A DNA stretch of 64,000 nt, taken from contig CM042684.1 in the NCBI GenBank assembly GCA_023614405.1, positions 203,304,941 to 203,368,940 on the forward strand. Direction: 5' to 3'. This document shows, piece after piece, positions 1-9,973 of the stretch. Position numbers and translations under genes: made by a program. This DNA is from Avena insularis. Lineage: Eukaryota; Streptophyta; Magnoliopsida; Poales; Poaceae. How positions within the stretch are numbered: position 1 is the first letter of the stretch; each line of letters opens with the position of its first letter. The notes below the pieces were generated by a model. The model was given only the letters and a program-made list of their open reading frames with translations, did not search any database and was not told where the DNA came from.

Positions 1-6
1 ATAAGA

Positions 7-247
7 GATTGTGAATGATTCTCGCCAGAAGATAGAGGTGAACTTGAAGGAAGATTCTACCACTCGGCGAGATTATGTGACAACTGTTCCTGATGTAATT
101 GAGCCTAAATTGAGTGATATAACGAAAAGTGAGAGAGTGCCTGGGTTATTGATACTAGCCACCAAGGAGGATATGAGAGAGTTTCATGAGGATCCTACAG
201 CCATGCCACTTGTGCTCATGTATAAGGGCGAGGTATTGGTTTCTTAA
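7..247 (+). pseudogene. Protease-RT linker of A0 pol
   Basis: The segment encodes the stretch between protease and RT, including LLILATKEDMRE and the Pro-x-x-x-Pro-Leu-Val-Leu-Met-Tyr-Lys segment also seen in A1 at about 28.5 and 30.7 kb. It ends at TAA 245-247. Compared with A1 (tttctaacgac), A0 has an extra T (tttcttaacaa), which throws the following RT out of frame. A CAA to TAA change lies at 2-4, just inside the window. No separate catalytic function is known for this linker. Confidence 0.8.
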
Positions 248-1008
248 CAAAATGACCCCTATTTCTCTTGGTGTCTCTTCTATTTTGCAGTACTTTGGGG
301 ATGTGTTTCCAGAAGATGTACCCACAGGTTTACCTCGAGTGCGTGGTATAGAACGTCAAGTGGATCTGATTCCTGGCGCCACACTTCCCAACTGTGCACC
401 ATACAAGACTAATCCCAAAGATACTAAGGAAATTCAGAAGCAAGTACAGGCGTTGCTGGATAAAAGGTACATTCGTGTCTCTCTTAGCCCTTGTGCTGTT
501 CCTGTTATTTTAGTTCCTAAGAAAGATGGTACATGGCGCATGTGTGTAGATTGTAGAGCGATTAATAACATCACTATTCGAGATCGTCATTCTATTCCAC
601 GCTTAGAGGATATGCTAGATGAATTGAGCGGTGCTGCTGTTTTCTCTAAGATAGACTTGTGTAGTGGTTATCATCAAATTAGGATGAAAGAAGGGGATGA
701 ATGGAAAACTGCTTTCAAAACTAAATTCAGATTGTATGAGTGGTTAGTCATGCCGTTTGGTCTTACTAATGCACCTAGTACTTTCATGCGTTTGATGAAT
801 CATGTTTTGATAGAGTTTATTGATCGTTTTGTGGTTGTTTACTTTGATGATATACGCATATACAGCCACACTGAATCTGAACATTGCACTTCGACAAGTT
901 TTGCAAGTGATACGTGATAATAAACTGTATGCTAATCTTGAGAAGTGTACATTTGCAAAAGATAAGGTCATATTCCTAGGATTTGTTGTTTCTAAGCATG
1001 GAGTATAG
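248..1008 (+). pseudogene. Reverse transcriptase domain of A0 pol (frameshifted)
   Basis: This is the RT polymerase domain, which would copy retrotransposon RNA into cDNA in virus-like particles. The main block (248-890) carries [42 protein letters not shown] and the catalytic YFDD box (about 840-851). The frame is lost near 890, where a stretch present in A1 copy 2 (ggcactcatattagacaag) is shortened. Reading resumes at 820-1008 in another frame with LGFVVSKHG and ends at TAG 1006-1008, where A1 has GAG. Some conserved residues have drifted (the Leu of DDILIYS is Arg). Confidence 0.9.
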
Positions 1009-2493
1009 GTAGATCAATCTAAAATTGAATCAATTCAGAATTGGCCTACTCCAATGAATGTAAGTCAAGTGCATAGTTTCCACGGTCTCGCTGGTTTCTA
1101 TAGGAGCTTTGTGAAAGATTTTAGCACCATTAATCCACCATTAAATGATTTGACAAAGAAACGTGTTTCTTTTGTATGGGGCGCGGCCCAAGACATTGCA
1201 TTTGATACATTGAAACGTTTGCTTACTTCTGCACCATTGCTTGCATTACCAGATTTTTCAAAGCAATTTGAAGTTGAATGTGATGCTAGTGGTATAGGCA
1301 TAGGTGGCGTTTTCATGCAAGAGGGTCGGCCTATAGCTTATCTTTCTGAGAAATTGACTGGTGCTCGTTTGAATTATTCAATCTATGATAAAGAACTGTA
1401 TGCACTTGTTAGAGTACTTGAGGTTTGGCAACATTATTTCTGGCCAAAGGAATTCATCATACATTCTGATCATGAAGCATTGAAATACTTGAAAGCTCAA
1501 TCAAACTTGCATAGAAGATTAGCTAAATGGGTTGAGTTCATTGAGTCTTTTCCTTACATCATTAACTATAAGAAGGGAAAAGAGAATGCTGTTGCTGATG
1601 CTCCATCTAGGAAGAATATGCTATTAACCAATCTTGATGTTAAAATTCCTGGATTAGAAGCTATTTGTGCACTTTATGCAACTGACCATGATTTTGCTGA
1701 ACCATATCGTTTGTGTTCTATTAGAAACGCATGGGATAAGTATCATATCCTTGATGGCTATTTGTTTCGAGCTAACAAACTATGTATTCCAGAATCGTCG
1801 TTGCGTTTGTTCTTAGTGCAGGAATCACATGCTGGTGGTTTGATGGGTCACTTCGGGCGTGAGAAGACGTTGCTCATGCTCGCTGATCACTTCTATTGGC
1901 CCAAGATGAGGCGTGATGTGTACAGATTTGTGAGCCGATGCATTACTTGCCACAAGTCGAAATCCGAGCTGAACCCTCATGGTTTGTATACACCTCTCTC
2001 TACACCTACTACTCCATGGGAAAACATTAGTATGGATTTTGTGCTAGGTCTACCTAAAACTCAGAGAGGTCATGATTCTATATTTGTGGTTGTGGATATG
2101 TTCTCTAAGATGGCTCATTTTATTGCCTGCCACAAGAGCAATGATGCATCGCATGTTGCTAACCTGTTTTTCAGGGACATCGTGAGATTACATGGAGTAC
2201 CAAAGACGATTGTTTCTGACCGTGATGTGAAGTTCATGAGCTACTTTTGGAAGACCTCATGGGGGAAGCTAGGAGCGAAGCTGCTGTTCAGTACTACATG
2301 TCATCCCCAAACAGATGGTCAAACGGAGGTGGTGAATAGAACATTGTCACAGCTGCTAAGGACCATGATTAAAAATAATATGCGGGAGTGGGAAGAGTAT
2401 TTGCTATATGTTGAGTTTGCTTACAACAGGGCTGTGCATTCAACTACTCAGCTTTGTCCTTTTGAGGTGGTGTGTGTGGCTTCAAGCCATTAA
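1009..2493 (+). pseudogene. RNase H and integrase domains of A0 pol
   Basis: This is one of the longest open stretches of the window: 479 codons are uninterrupted from 1054, in the same frame as the end of RT. It opens with the [11 protein letters not shown] connection segment. RNase H follows, with [14 protein letters not shown], the KELYALVR segment and [10 protein letters not shown]. The integrase zinc region (H-x-H ... CITCHKSK, about 1830-1955) comes next. The DDE core shows Asp in SMDFVLGLP, Asp in IVSDRDVKF and Glu in DGQTEVVNR. The ALSRK motif has become APSRK. The frame breaks near 2480, and the integrase C-terminus continues in another frame. Confidence 0.92.
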
Positions 2494-2911
2494 TGCCACT
2501 TGATATGTTGCCTCTGCCATTACATGAGAGAGTTGATATGGAGGCATCAAAACGTGCTGATTACGTGAAGAAAATACATGAGAAGACTAGAGAGGCAATT
2601 GAGAAGAAAGGCAAGAACATTGCTGCTGCAAGGAATCAAGCAAGGAAAGAAGTGTTGTTCGAGCCTGGAGATATGGTTTGGGTACATCTGCGCAAGGACA
2701 GATTTCCACTACTTCGCAAGTCCAAATTGAAGCCACGTGGTGCTGGTCCTTACAAGGTGCTAGCCAAAATTAATGATAATGCCTACTCAGTTGATATACC
2801 TATTGAGGAGTTTGGTGGCGCTAGCAACAGTTTCAACGTTACTGATTTGTCACCATATGCTAGAGAAGACCTTGGAGCGTCGAGTTCGACGCCTTTTGAA
2901 GGGAGGGGGGA
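2472..2911 (+). pseudogene. Integrase C-terminal (GPY/F-type) region of A0
   Basis: The segment continues integrase after the break near 2480. It contains a Lys/Glu-rich helix (KKIHEKTREAIEKKGK), the FEPGDMVWVHLRKDRFP segment and the GPY/F-like KLKPRGAGPYKVL followed by FNVTDLSPY. In chromoviruses this module lies downstream of the DDE core. No canonical chromodomain follows; instead the reading frame runs towards the polypurine tract and into the LTR, as described for some CRM-clade elements. Confidence 0.85.
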
Positions 2912-2913
2912 GA
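2897..2913 (+). promoter_or_regulatory. Polypurine tract of A0
   Basis: The run GAAGGGAGGGGGGAGA lies directly before the LTR start TGATGAGGACATCC. It is the expected plus-strand primer site, and the same purine run precedes the A1 3' LTR. Confidence 0.85.
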
Positions 2914-3379
2914 TGATGAGGACATCCCTACAATTACACCTACCCCAATTGATAATGAAGATGTTCCAATTGCAAAGAAGGATCAATCCAATGAGATAAG
3001 GATTGGACCAATCACAAGAGCTCGTGCTAAGCTACTAGAACAACAGGTGAACTTGTTTCTTAATGAACCTTGTGTTTTAATCAATGAGAATTTTATACTA
3101 CCTAAGTCTTTGAATTATTGCATGATCAGGTACTTAGGAGAAGAAGGCATAGAAAGGGGCGAGGAGCAAATGGAACAAGGCGTGTTGATCAATGAAGAAT
3201 GCACGAGGGAGGAGAGGGAGGAAGCGCAAGGAGCCGTTCAAGACAAAGATCAACAAGAGGAGGGAGTTCTCTGCCGCGGCAGAGAAAAGGCCCGTTTCTC
3301 TGCCACGATAGGCTGCCGCGGCAGGAAAACCGAGTCCGGCTCTGCCACGGCAGGCTGCCGCGACAGAGAATCAGCGTGA
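2912..3379 (+). pseudogene. LTR-encoded Pol tail, A family
   Basis: An open frame crosses the LTR boundary and ends at 3379. It encodes the ITRARAKLL segment, then NFILPKSLNYCMIRY, then the acidic/basic EEREEAQG stretch, and ends by translating the palindrome array into CRGR-type repeats. The same peptide is readable in A1 (both LTRs), A3 and, with one frameshift, A2; B LTRs have a related TRARAKLLQ segment. In A0 this frame is -1 relative to the integrase frame at the G-run. Extension of the integrase reading frame into the 3' LTR is known for CRM-clade elements; homology to that tail is my inference. Confidence 0.6.
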
Positions 3380-3400
3380 AAGTCTGCCACGGCAGAACTT
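3264..3400 (+). repeat. Array of CTGCCGCGGCAG-type palindromes in the A0 LTR
   Basis: At least five 12-bp palindromic units lie in 130 bp: CTCTGCCGCGGCAGAG (3269-3284, perfect 16-bp palindrome), CTGCCGCGGCAG (3313-3324), CTGCCACGGCAG (3342-3353), CTGCCGCGACAG (3355-3366) and CTGCCACGGCAG (3384-3395). The array ends about 85 bp upstream of the TATA-like CATAAATA. A matching array is in the A1 leader (25800-25955), and weaker ones are in the leaders of A2 and A3. Confidence 0.85.
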
Positions 3401-3484
3401 CTGGCCGAGCCACTTTGTGGCTGGTTTGTATCCAGTTTGGGTGGACCCAACTCGGGTTCCACCATAGGCCACCACCCCTGGACT

Positions 3485-3493
3485 CATAAATAG
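3485..3493 (+). promoter_or_regulatory. TATA-like box of the A-family LTR
   Basis: CATAAATAG lies downstream of the palindrome array and is conserved at the same LTR position in A1 (about 25136 and 34050). It is a plausible core promoter element; the transcription start is not visible. Confidence 0.5.
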
Positions 3494-3683
3494 ATGAGGG
3501 CACCGTAGATTAGGGTTTTAGACCATGTTAAAATGTTTTGGAGTTGATTCTTTCATAGAACCTCTGAAATTACCCTTTGTTCGAATTCTACAACTATAAC
3601 TGAGTGTGATCTGTTGTTCCAGCGGGAATTAGTAGATTGCAAACTACCGTTCGTGGTCACGGCTGCGTGCGCAAGAGCGTGGT

Positions 3684-4647
3684 CCGATCTTTCACGAATC
3701 CCACTCAAATCGAGGATGGAGTGCGGGGGAAGGAGGGAAGGATGAACACGATGAACCCACGCATGAAGAACGCGATGAACACACACACGCAAAACCACAA
3801 TACACACCAATAGCTCACGCCGGCGGTGACCGGTATGGTGTAATCCCTAGGATCGGCGTCGGGCGGAGGACTCTCTCTCGAACCGGCACAGCGAGATGTG
3901 AGACTCAGTGAGATCTTGATGTATAGGCAAAGGGATACCAATGACAAGGCCTTGTACAACGCGGAGGCACGATGCAAACTCCAACAAGGTTTGGGATATT
4001 TGGTGCTCCTTTGTCAAAGGAGCATGAGGCAAGAACTAGATAGATCCACAAGGGGTTTCCACTAATTCCAAATATCATGCCTAGGGTTTACAAAGGAGGT
4101 GGGGGACTATATATAGGCCAGCCACTTAAACAGGGGTACTTTAGGAATAAAAGACAAGTTCTGGACAGACTAAGGAGTACATGGGCCGCAGGCCCAAAGG
4201 CCTTTTCATGCCTGGCGACGGTCGGACCGGAGACTCAGTCTAGGCAGGAGATTCAGTCGGCCTGACCAGCCTCGGGAGGGGCCTTGATTGTCCCAGGGAG
4301 TGCGAGGTCGACCGGAGTGGGCTGGAGTCTCCGGGTCTTGGTCGAGACTTTGGTGGACCAGAGACTCGGTGTGCGAGACCGGAGACTCAGCACTCTGGCA
4401 GCTCGCTTCATGCTCGGCTCCTTGTTCTCCATCCTTGGGTTCTTGGGGATGTGTCGAGGCTTCGTACCTGATGATGCATAGAGTAGTTGCATGAAGTATC
4501 ACACCATCTAAGGAGGTATCAAATTGGCATGAGGAGAGGAGCAAGTTCACCTTAGCTTGTAGGAGTTTGGCTCGGGCACGAGTCATGGGTCCACTTGGGG
4601 GACCTGTTGGTGTAGATGTAGGAGTGTCCATAGGACGGGCTGCATCA
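3684..4647 (-). repeat. 3' LTR of B1 (outer end missing)
   Basis: It matches the B1 5' LTR (11297-12339) but begins at CCGATCTTTCACG, without TGTTGAGGGCAAACC. The inner end is TGCATCA at 4647 (TGATGCA on the minus strand). It also carries internal deletions in the palindrome region around 4215-4400. A TATATATAG-type TATA box lies near 4107-4116. Confidence 0.93.
4206..4647 (-). pseudogene. LTR-encoded Pol tail of B1
   Basis: On the minus strand, from the LTR start, a frame stays open to 4206. It encodes a Pro/Thr/Ser-rich segment, GPMTRARAKLLQAKVN, a Cys-x-Phe-Asp-Thr-Ser-Leu-Asp-Gly segment and LHATTLCIIRYEA. The same peptide is open in the B2 5' LTR (51525-51917). In B1 this frame is offset by one base from the integrase frame at the polypurine tract; in B2 the two are in one frame, so the tail probably belongs to Pol. 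Confidence 0.6.
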
Positions 4648-5202
4648 GCTCCCCCCTTGGTAAAGAGTCGTCCTCGACTCTTCGTGGTTATCATCTTGAA
4701 CATCTCCATGGTAGGGTGAGAGATCCTTGACATTGAATGTATTGCTTGCAAGGTACTTGGAGGTTGGTATGTCGATGATGTAGGCGTTATTGTTGATTCT
4801 TTTGAGGACCTTGAAGGGACCATCTCCTCTTGGCTTTAGCTTGGAGTCACGTTCCTTGAGGAAGAGGCCTTTGCTTAGGTGTATCCACACAAGGTCACCT
4901 TCTTCAAAGATCATCTCCTTCTTTACCTTATTTAATCTTGAAGCTTGGCGAAGAACTTGTTGTTCGATAGTAACTCTTATTTCTTCATGAAGCTTCTTCA
5001 TAGCTTGTACGCGCTTCTCGACGTCCATGTTCATGCGCTCATGGAGAGGTAGTGGTAGGATGTCGAGCGCGGTGAGGGGCTCGAAACCATAGACGATCAT
5101 GAATGGACTCATCTTGGTTGTTGAGTGCTTGGCACGGTTGTAGGCAAACTCGGCGTGGGGAATGCATTCCTCCCAATCCTTCAAGTTTTTCTTGATCAGC
5201 AC
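4645..5202 (-). pseudogene. Integrase C-terminal part of B1
   Basis: The 185 codons cover the end of the integrase core and its C-terminal module. Visible segments are [35 protein letters not shown], the helix with [40 protein letters not shown] (GPY/F-like) and FNVKDLSPYHGD. It would bind DNA or chromatin next to the catalytic core. The frame ends in TGA made by the first bases of the LTR. Confidence 0.88.
4648..4660 (-). promoter_or_regulatory. Polypurine tract of B1
   Basis: On the minus strand CCAAGGGGGGAGC directly precedes the LTR start TGATGCAGCCC. The same tract precedes the B2 3' LTR (59101-59113). Confidence 0.85.
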
Positions 5203-6455
5203 ACGTAGAAGAGTTCCGAGGCTTCGGTTGACAACTTCGGTTTAGCCATTAGTTTGAGGATGCGACGCGGATGAAAAGAGGAGCTTGACGCCGAGCTTGG
5301 CCATGAGTGTCTTCCATAAGTAGCTCATGAATTTGACGTCGCGGTCGGAGACAATTGTTCTTGGCACACCGTGAAGACGGATGATTTCCCTAAAAAACAT
5401 ATTTGCAACATGTGAAGCATCGTCGGTCTTATGGCACGGTATAAGTGTGCTGTTTTGGAAAAGCGATCAACGGCAACAAATTTAGAGTCATGACCATGTT
5501 TAGATCTAGGCAATCCTAGCACGAACTCCATGCTAATGTCGGACCAAGGTGTATGAGGAATATGCAATGGCATATAAATACCATAGGGATTAGCTTGCGA
5601 CTTAGCTTGAACACATGTCGTGCATCGTTGAACGTAGCGCTCCACGTCGCACTTCATCTTGGGCCAAAAGTAGTGAGTGGAGAGCATGTCCAATGTCTTG
5701 TCATGGTCAAAGTGACCCATAAGGCCTCCACCATGAGATTCTTGGAGAAGCAAAAGTTGGAGCGATGATTTTGGAATGCAAAGCTTGTTTTGTTTAAAGA
5801 GAAAACCCTTATGCAAATAGAAATCATCAAACCCTTTATCAATGGAGCACTTTGCGAAAATTGGTTCAAAGAACGGGTCGGAAGCATACAAAGATTTTAT
5901 TTCCTCAAGACCCAACATGTTTATTTCAAGTCTTGTAAGAAGGCTTGTGTGCTTGCGAGACAAAGCGTCCGCAACTACATTATCTTTGCCCTTCTTATAC
6001 TTGACAATGTACAGAAAATACTCCATGAACTCAACCCACTTAGTGTGTCTCTTGCTCAAATTAGCTTGGCCTTTGAGATATTTCAACGACTCATGGTCGA
6101 AATGTATGATAAATTCCTTGGTCCATAGGTAGTGTTGCCAAACTTGAAGGACACGAACTAAGGCAAAAAGCTCTTTGTCATAAATTGGATAGTTAAGGCG
6201 AGCACCATCAAGTTTCTCGCTATGATAGCCTATAGGATGTCCATTTTGCATAAGGACTCCTCCAATGCCAATACCACTAGCATCACACTCTATCTCAAAA
6301 GTTTTTGTGAAATCCGGTAACGCAAGGAGAGGTGCTTCGGTGAGCCTCTTTTTAAGTTCATCAAAAGCTTTTTGTTGTGCTTTTCCCCACACGAAGGTGA
6401 CATTCTTTTTCGTCAACTCGTTGAGAGGACAAGCAATGCTGGAAAAGTCTTTCAT
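5203..6455 (-). pseudogene. RNase H and integrase core of B1
   Basis: An open stretch from 6455 to 5325 carries RNase H ([50 protein letters not shown]) and the integrase zinc region (H...[21 protein letters not shown]). It also has the first part of the core ([10 protein letters not shown], where the usual Asp is Glu). A frameshift near 5385-5460 garbles the next core segment. The last part (5203-5300) contains DGQTE as DG-stop-TE: the Gln codon beside the catalytic Glu is TAA. B0 has the same TAA at 12901. Confidence 0.9.
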
Positions 6456-7102
6456 AGGCGACGATAGAAACCTGCCAACCCATGAAAACTTCGGAGTTCA
6501 CTCACATTTGTTGGGTTGGGCCAATCTCGTATGTCCTTTACCTTGGACACATCAACTTCAATTCCCTTCGAAGAAACGACAAATCCAAGAAAACTCAACT
6601 TGTCTTTAGCAAAAGTGCACTTGGGAAGATTAGCATAAAGCTTTTCATGTCGAAGGATTTGCAAAACTTCCTTGACATGTGTTATATGGTCCTCAAGTGA
6701 TTTGCTATAAACAAGGATGTCATCGAAGTAGACAACAACACTTTTTCCAATGAGAGAACACAATATATGATTCATGAGACGCATGAAGGTGGATGGGACA
6801 TTAGATAAACCAAAGGGCATAACCAACCATTCATAGAGACCAAGTTTGGTCTTGAAGACTGTTTTCCACTCATTACCTTCAGCCTTGCGTATCTGATGGT
6901 AACCACTACGAAGATCAATTTTCGAAAAAATAGTGGCTCCACACAATTCACCAAGCATGTCATCGAGACGTGGTATGGTATGTCGATAACGCACGGTGAT
7001 AGCATTGATTGGACGGCAGTCCATGCATAACCGTAACGTATCATTCGGTTTTGGAACAAGTATCACAAGTATGGCACTTGGACTAGTGCTAACTTGGATC
7101 AA
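6452..7102 (-). pseudogene. Reverse transcriptase of B1
   Basis: The 216 codons include VILVPKPNDTLRLCMDCRPIN, IFSKIDLRSGYHQI, LVMPFGLSNVPSTF, the catalytic YFDDILVYS and FLGFVVSSKGIEVD, ending in [12 protein letters not shown]. The domain joins the upstream gag-protease frame through a frameshift near 7150, where the expected NPEETKEIE reads as an Arg/Gln-rich garble. It joins RNase H through another near 6455. Apart from those the sequence is well preserved. Confidence 0.93.
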
Positions 7103-8976
7103 ACCTTTGGAGACGAGTTGGTTGATTTGACATTCAATCTCCTTTGTCTCCTCCGGTTCATGCGGTAAGCGGAGCGGTTGGGAAGTGGTGCACCGGGGAT
7201 GAGGTCAATGCAATGTTCGATGCCGCGAAGAGGAGGTAGTCCATGTGGAAGCTCTTCGGGGAACACATCCTTGAATTCCTGCAAAACACTCATCAAAGAT
7301 GGAGGAACATTGGTTAATTCATTAGTTCCTTGCGCTAGTCCCTTGCAAAGGAGGACATAGTGCAAGATGGATGGGTTGTTCCGAACATCTCTCATCTCAC
7401 TTTTGGTGGCAAGGAGAACACTCTTAGTTTTTCCACTCGAGTTTGGCTTGTGGCTCTCACTCACTATGAGGTGGTTCTCTCTCTCACCGCTCTTCTCACA
7501 AGTAGGTGTTGTGCTTTGCGCCCTCGCTAAAGCCTTTGCTTTGTCCGCAATTATTTGGCTAGGAGTCATCGGTTGCAAAACACATGTTTTGTTGAGCCAT
7601 TTGAAGGTGTATACATTGGTGCGACCATCATGTTGAGCAGCCTTGTCCAATTGCCATGGTCGACCAAGAAGCATGTGGCAAACTGTCATAGGAACCACAT
7701 CACACTCCACCATATCTTTGTAAGGACCAATGGCGAAGGAGACCGATACGGTATGCTTGATCTTTACAGACCCTTGGTCACTTAGCCATTGCACGTGGTA
7801 GGGGTGCTTGTGCGGATGGAGGGTGAGGTTGAGCTTCTCACACAACTCGGTGCTAGCAAGGTTGTGACAACTCCCTCCGTCAATGATCACCTTGATATAT
7901 TTGCCATTAATGCCGGCTCGAGTTTGGAAGATATTGGCGTGTTGGTCTTCATGCTCTTGTGCTTGAGTGGTCAAGATCCTTGTGACGACAAGCGATGGAC
8001 TTGCGTCATGTTCACACATGAGGAGTTCTTGGTCATCTTCCACTCGTTGCTTTGCCATTGCTTCCTTGACTCGGGCATCAAATTCATCTTCACTCAAGTA
8101 CTCTTCATCGCCATTGTCATGGATGAACAAGGCCTTCTTGTTTCCACATTCGGTTGACTTGTGTCCTTTACCTCCACACTTGTAGCATTCACCATTGAAA
8201 GGTGTATCATTCTTTGCTTGTTTGCCACTTGGGGGCAGTTTTCCGTGAGGAAGTGTGGGCTTGAAGGAAAGCTTGGAGGTACTTGAGGAGCTTCCATTGA
8301 AATTTGTTGGCGTAGCGGTTGAAGCTTGCTTATAGGTAAAATATGTCTTGGGCTTGTTGTACTTGATGTCCTCTTGCACTTGACGTTCAGCCTTTGTTGC
8401 GATATGCACAAGCTCAACCATGGTGTTGTATGTTTGGAACTCGACGATGCACTTGATTGGGTGATTCAAGCCAATGAGGAAACATGCCATTGTTTGCTCC
8501 ATGCGCTCATCAATGTTGGCGCGAATCAAGTTGAGTTCCATTTTCTTGAAGTATTCTTCCACGGTCTTTGTCCCTTGACGAAGCGCTTGAAGGTTGTTGA
8601 AGAGGTCACGCGTGTAATGCGCGGGGACGAACCGGGATCTCATGTGAGCCTTCATGTCATGCAAAGTTGTGATTGGTGGCTCTTGCCTTGCATCACGAGC
8701 AACTTGAACTTGTTCCCACCAAAGGTTGGCGTAATCATCAAACTCAAGCGAAGCCATGGCGACCATCTTCTCGTTGCTATAGTTGTGCATGCGGAAGATC
8801 TTGTCGACTTTGAGCGCCCATGAGAGGTATTCTTCGGGGTCATTGGATCCAGCAAACTTGGGCATTGTGAACTTGAGCTTGCCGAAAGTTTCTTCATCAT
8901 TGTGGTCATTGCGACGAGCTTGGTGACCTTGTTGATGATCTTGTGGTTGATGCGGTGGAACTTGGTTCTCGTGACC
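7099..8976 (-). pseudogene. Gag capsid, zinc knuckle and protease of B1
   Basis: From about 8976 to 7099 the frame holds the retrotransposon gag domain (DPEEYLSWALKVDKIF, FDDYANLWWEQV, MRSRFVPAHYTRDLFNNL, GTKTVEEYFKKMEL). The CCHC zinc knuckle CYKCGGKGHKSTEC follows (about 8170-8210), then an acidic linker. The aspartic protease comes next: VIIDGGSCHNLAS is the active site (DGGS instead of DTG/DSG), and CHMLLGRPWQLD is the second conserved block. The protease-RT linker (LLATKSEMRDVRNNPSILHY) and the start of RT ([19 protein letters not shown]) end the segment before the frameshift near 7150. Confidence 0.93.
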
Positions 8977-9973
8977 TTATTGCGGAGCTTGCTCTTGATA
9001 TTGTTGGTGAGGAGCTTGCTCTTGCTCTTGGCACGGTTGTTGACGGTGTTGAGGCACTTGGGCCCCATGAGGTTGTTGAAGATGTGGAGCCTCATGACGC
9101 GGTTGATGATGAAGAGGAGGCTCGTTCCTCGGTTGGTGATGTTGATTAGGCACATGGGCCTCACGGCGAAGAACATGGTCATGAGCCTCTTGACGTGGTG
9201 GGCGTCGCTCAACTTGTATCACTTTACGCTCCAAGTTTTGTTCAGGTGGAGGAGGCGCCTCGTGATGACCATGGTGTCGGTGCGGACGTTCATGACATTG
9301 ATGACGAGGAGGAGGATCTTGGAGAGCTTCACGTCAATGACGAGCTTGATTCTCCAAATTGGAGTCATCACTTGTTGTGTCAAGTATGTGTCGCAGTCGA
9401 TGGTGGTAGACTTGCAGTTGCACTTGTGGTTCTTCTTGTGGTTGCTCTTGTTGGATCACTAATGCCCTTGCGTGATGACAGTGTGCTTCTTGCCTTGCTC
9501 GTGGCCTTGAAGAGAAATCACTATCATAGCTTGACGTTGCGGCGTGCCGTGGGGAAGGTACATAGTTCGAAGAACTTCCATCTTCAACCACGGGGGCATC
9601 ATTGCGTCTTGGAGCACTTGGGTGAAGATCTTGTTGAGGAGGAGCATGACGACGCGAAGAGCTTGAAGAGCTTGATGCGCGTGAACGTGGCTTTGCCATA
9701 CCGTCGATGAGGCGTCGAAGATTGTCATTTGTTTTGGCAACGAAGCATTGGAGCGCTTCATTTTGGTGGCCGAAGTTAAGATGCATTGCGTGCATTTGTC
9801 GTTCGAGGCCATCGAAGCAGTTGTCGATGTTCTTAAACTCGGCTTGCGTCTCGCCAAATTGTTCATCTTGTCGCGTCTCAAGGGCTTTGCAACGTTTACG
9901 GAACTCTTGTCGAACGATGAAGTGACTTGCGCGCGTCATGTACGGTCCTTGATCTTCTTCTTGGGGAGGTAGT
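8977..9973 (-). pseudogene. N-terminal Gag of B1
   Basis: All pieces are in the same frame as the capsid part. From Met at 9939 the protein runs through a helical region (ETRQDEQFGE, GLERQMHAMH), a Ser-rich and basic region, and a stretch rich in His, Gln and Pro. TGA at 9334-9336 and TAA at 8977-8979 interrupt it. B2 starts 8 codons or more further upstream at an ATG (53794); B1 lacks that ATG because about 20 bp are missing near 9990. The TGA after NQAR is present in B2 at the same site. Confidence 0.82.

Larger units (their letters stand above)
1..3683 (+). mobile_element. A0: 3' portion of a CRM-like Ty3/gypsy retrotransposon, truncated at both ends
   Basis: The fragment runs from the protease-RT linker through RT, RNase H, integrase, polypurine tract and most of the 3' LTR. 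The same order and near-identical sequence recur in A1 (24575-34391), which defines the family. The left side is cut by the window edge. The right side stops inside the LTR at 3683, where sequence switches to a clipped B LTR. Integrase wording such as [15 protein letters not shown] and SDRDVKF is typical of the CRM clade of chromoviruses (family knowledge). Pol is broken by frameshifts near 245, 890 and 2480 and by a TAG at 1006, so the copy is dead. Confidence 0.93.
2914..3683 (+). repeat. Partial 3' LTR of A0
   Basis: The LTR starts with TGATGAGGACATCC, like the A1 LTRs (24575 and 33486). It follows the family sequence through the TATA region and the gcgcaagagcgtggt segment, then stops. About 130 bp of the family LTR 3' end are missing. 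The next bases are a B LTR lacking its own outer 28 bp or so. Only TGG is shared at the switch point, so this looks like a deletion or recombination junction rather than an insertion. Confidence 0.9.

Noticed and set aside
3264..3400. Regular short repeats that could be mistaken for a CRISPR array
   Set aside because: Units are 12-bp palindromes with irregular spacing and no unique spacers, inside a plant LTR.
3199..3503. Three overlapping frames on both strands over the A0 palindrome array
   Set aside because: Palindromic GC-rich repeats suppress stops in all frames; only the frame continuous with the LTR Pol tail has support.
9334..9939. Plus-strand frames overlapping B1 gag (for example 9195-9710)
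   Set aside because: They are shadows opposite a recognisable Gag frame; the composition mirrors the antisense coding strand.
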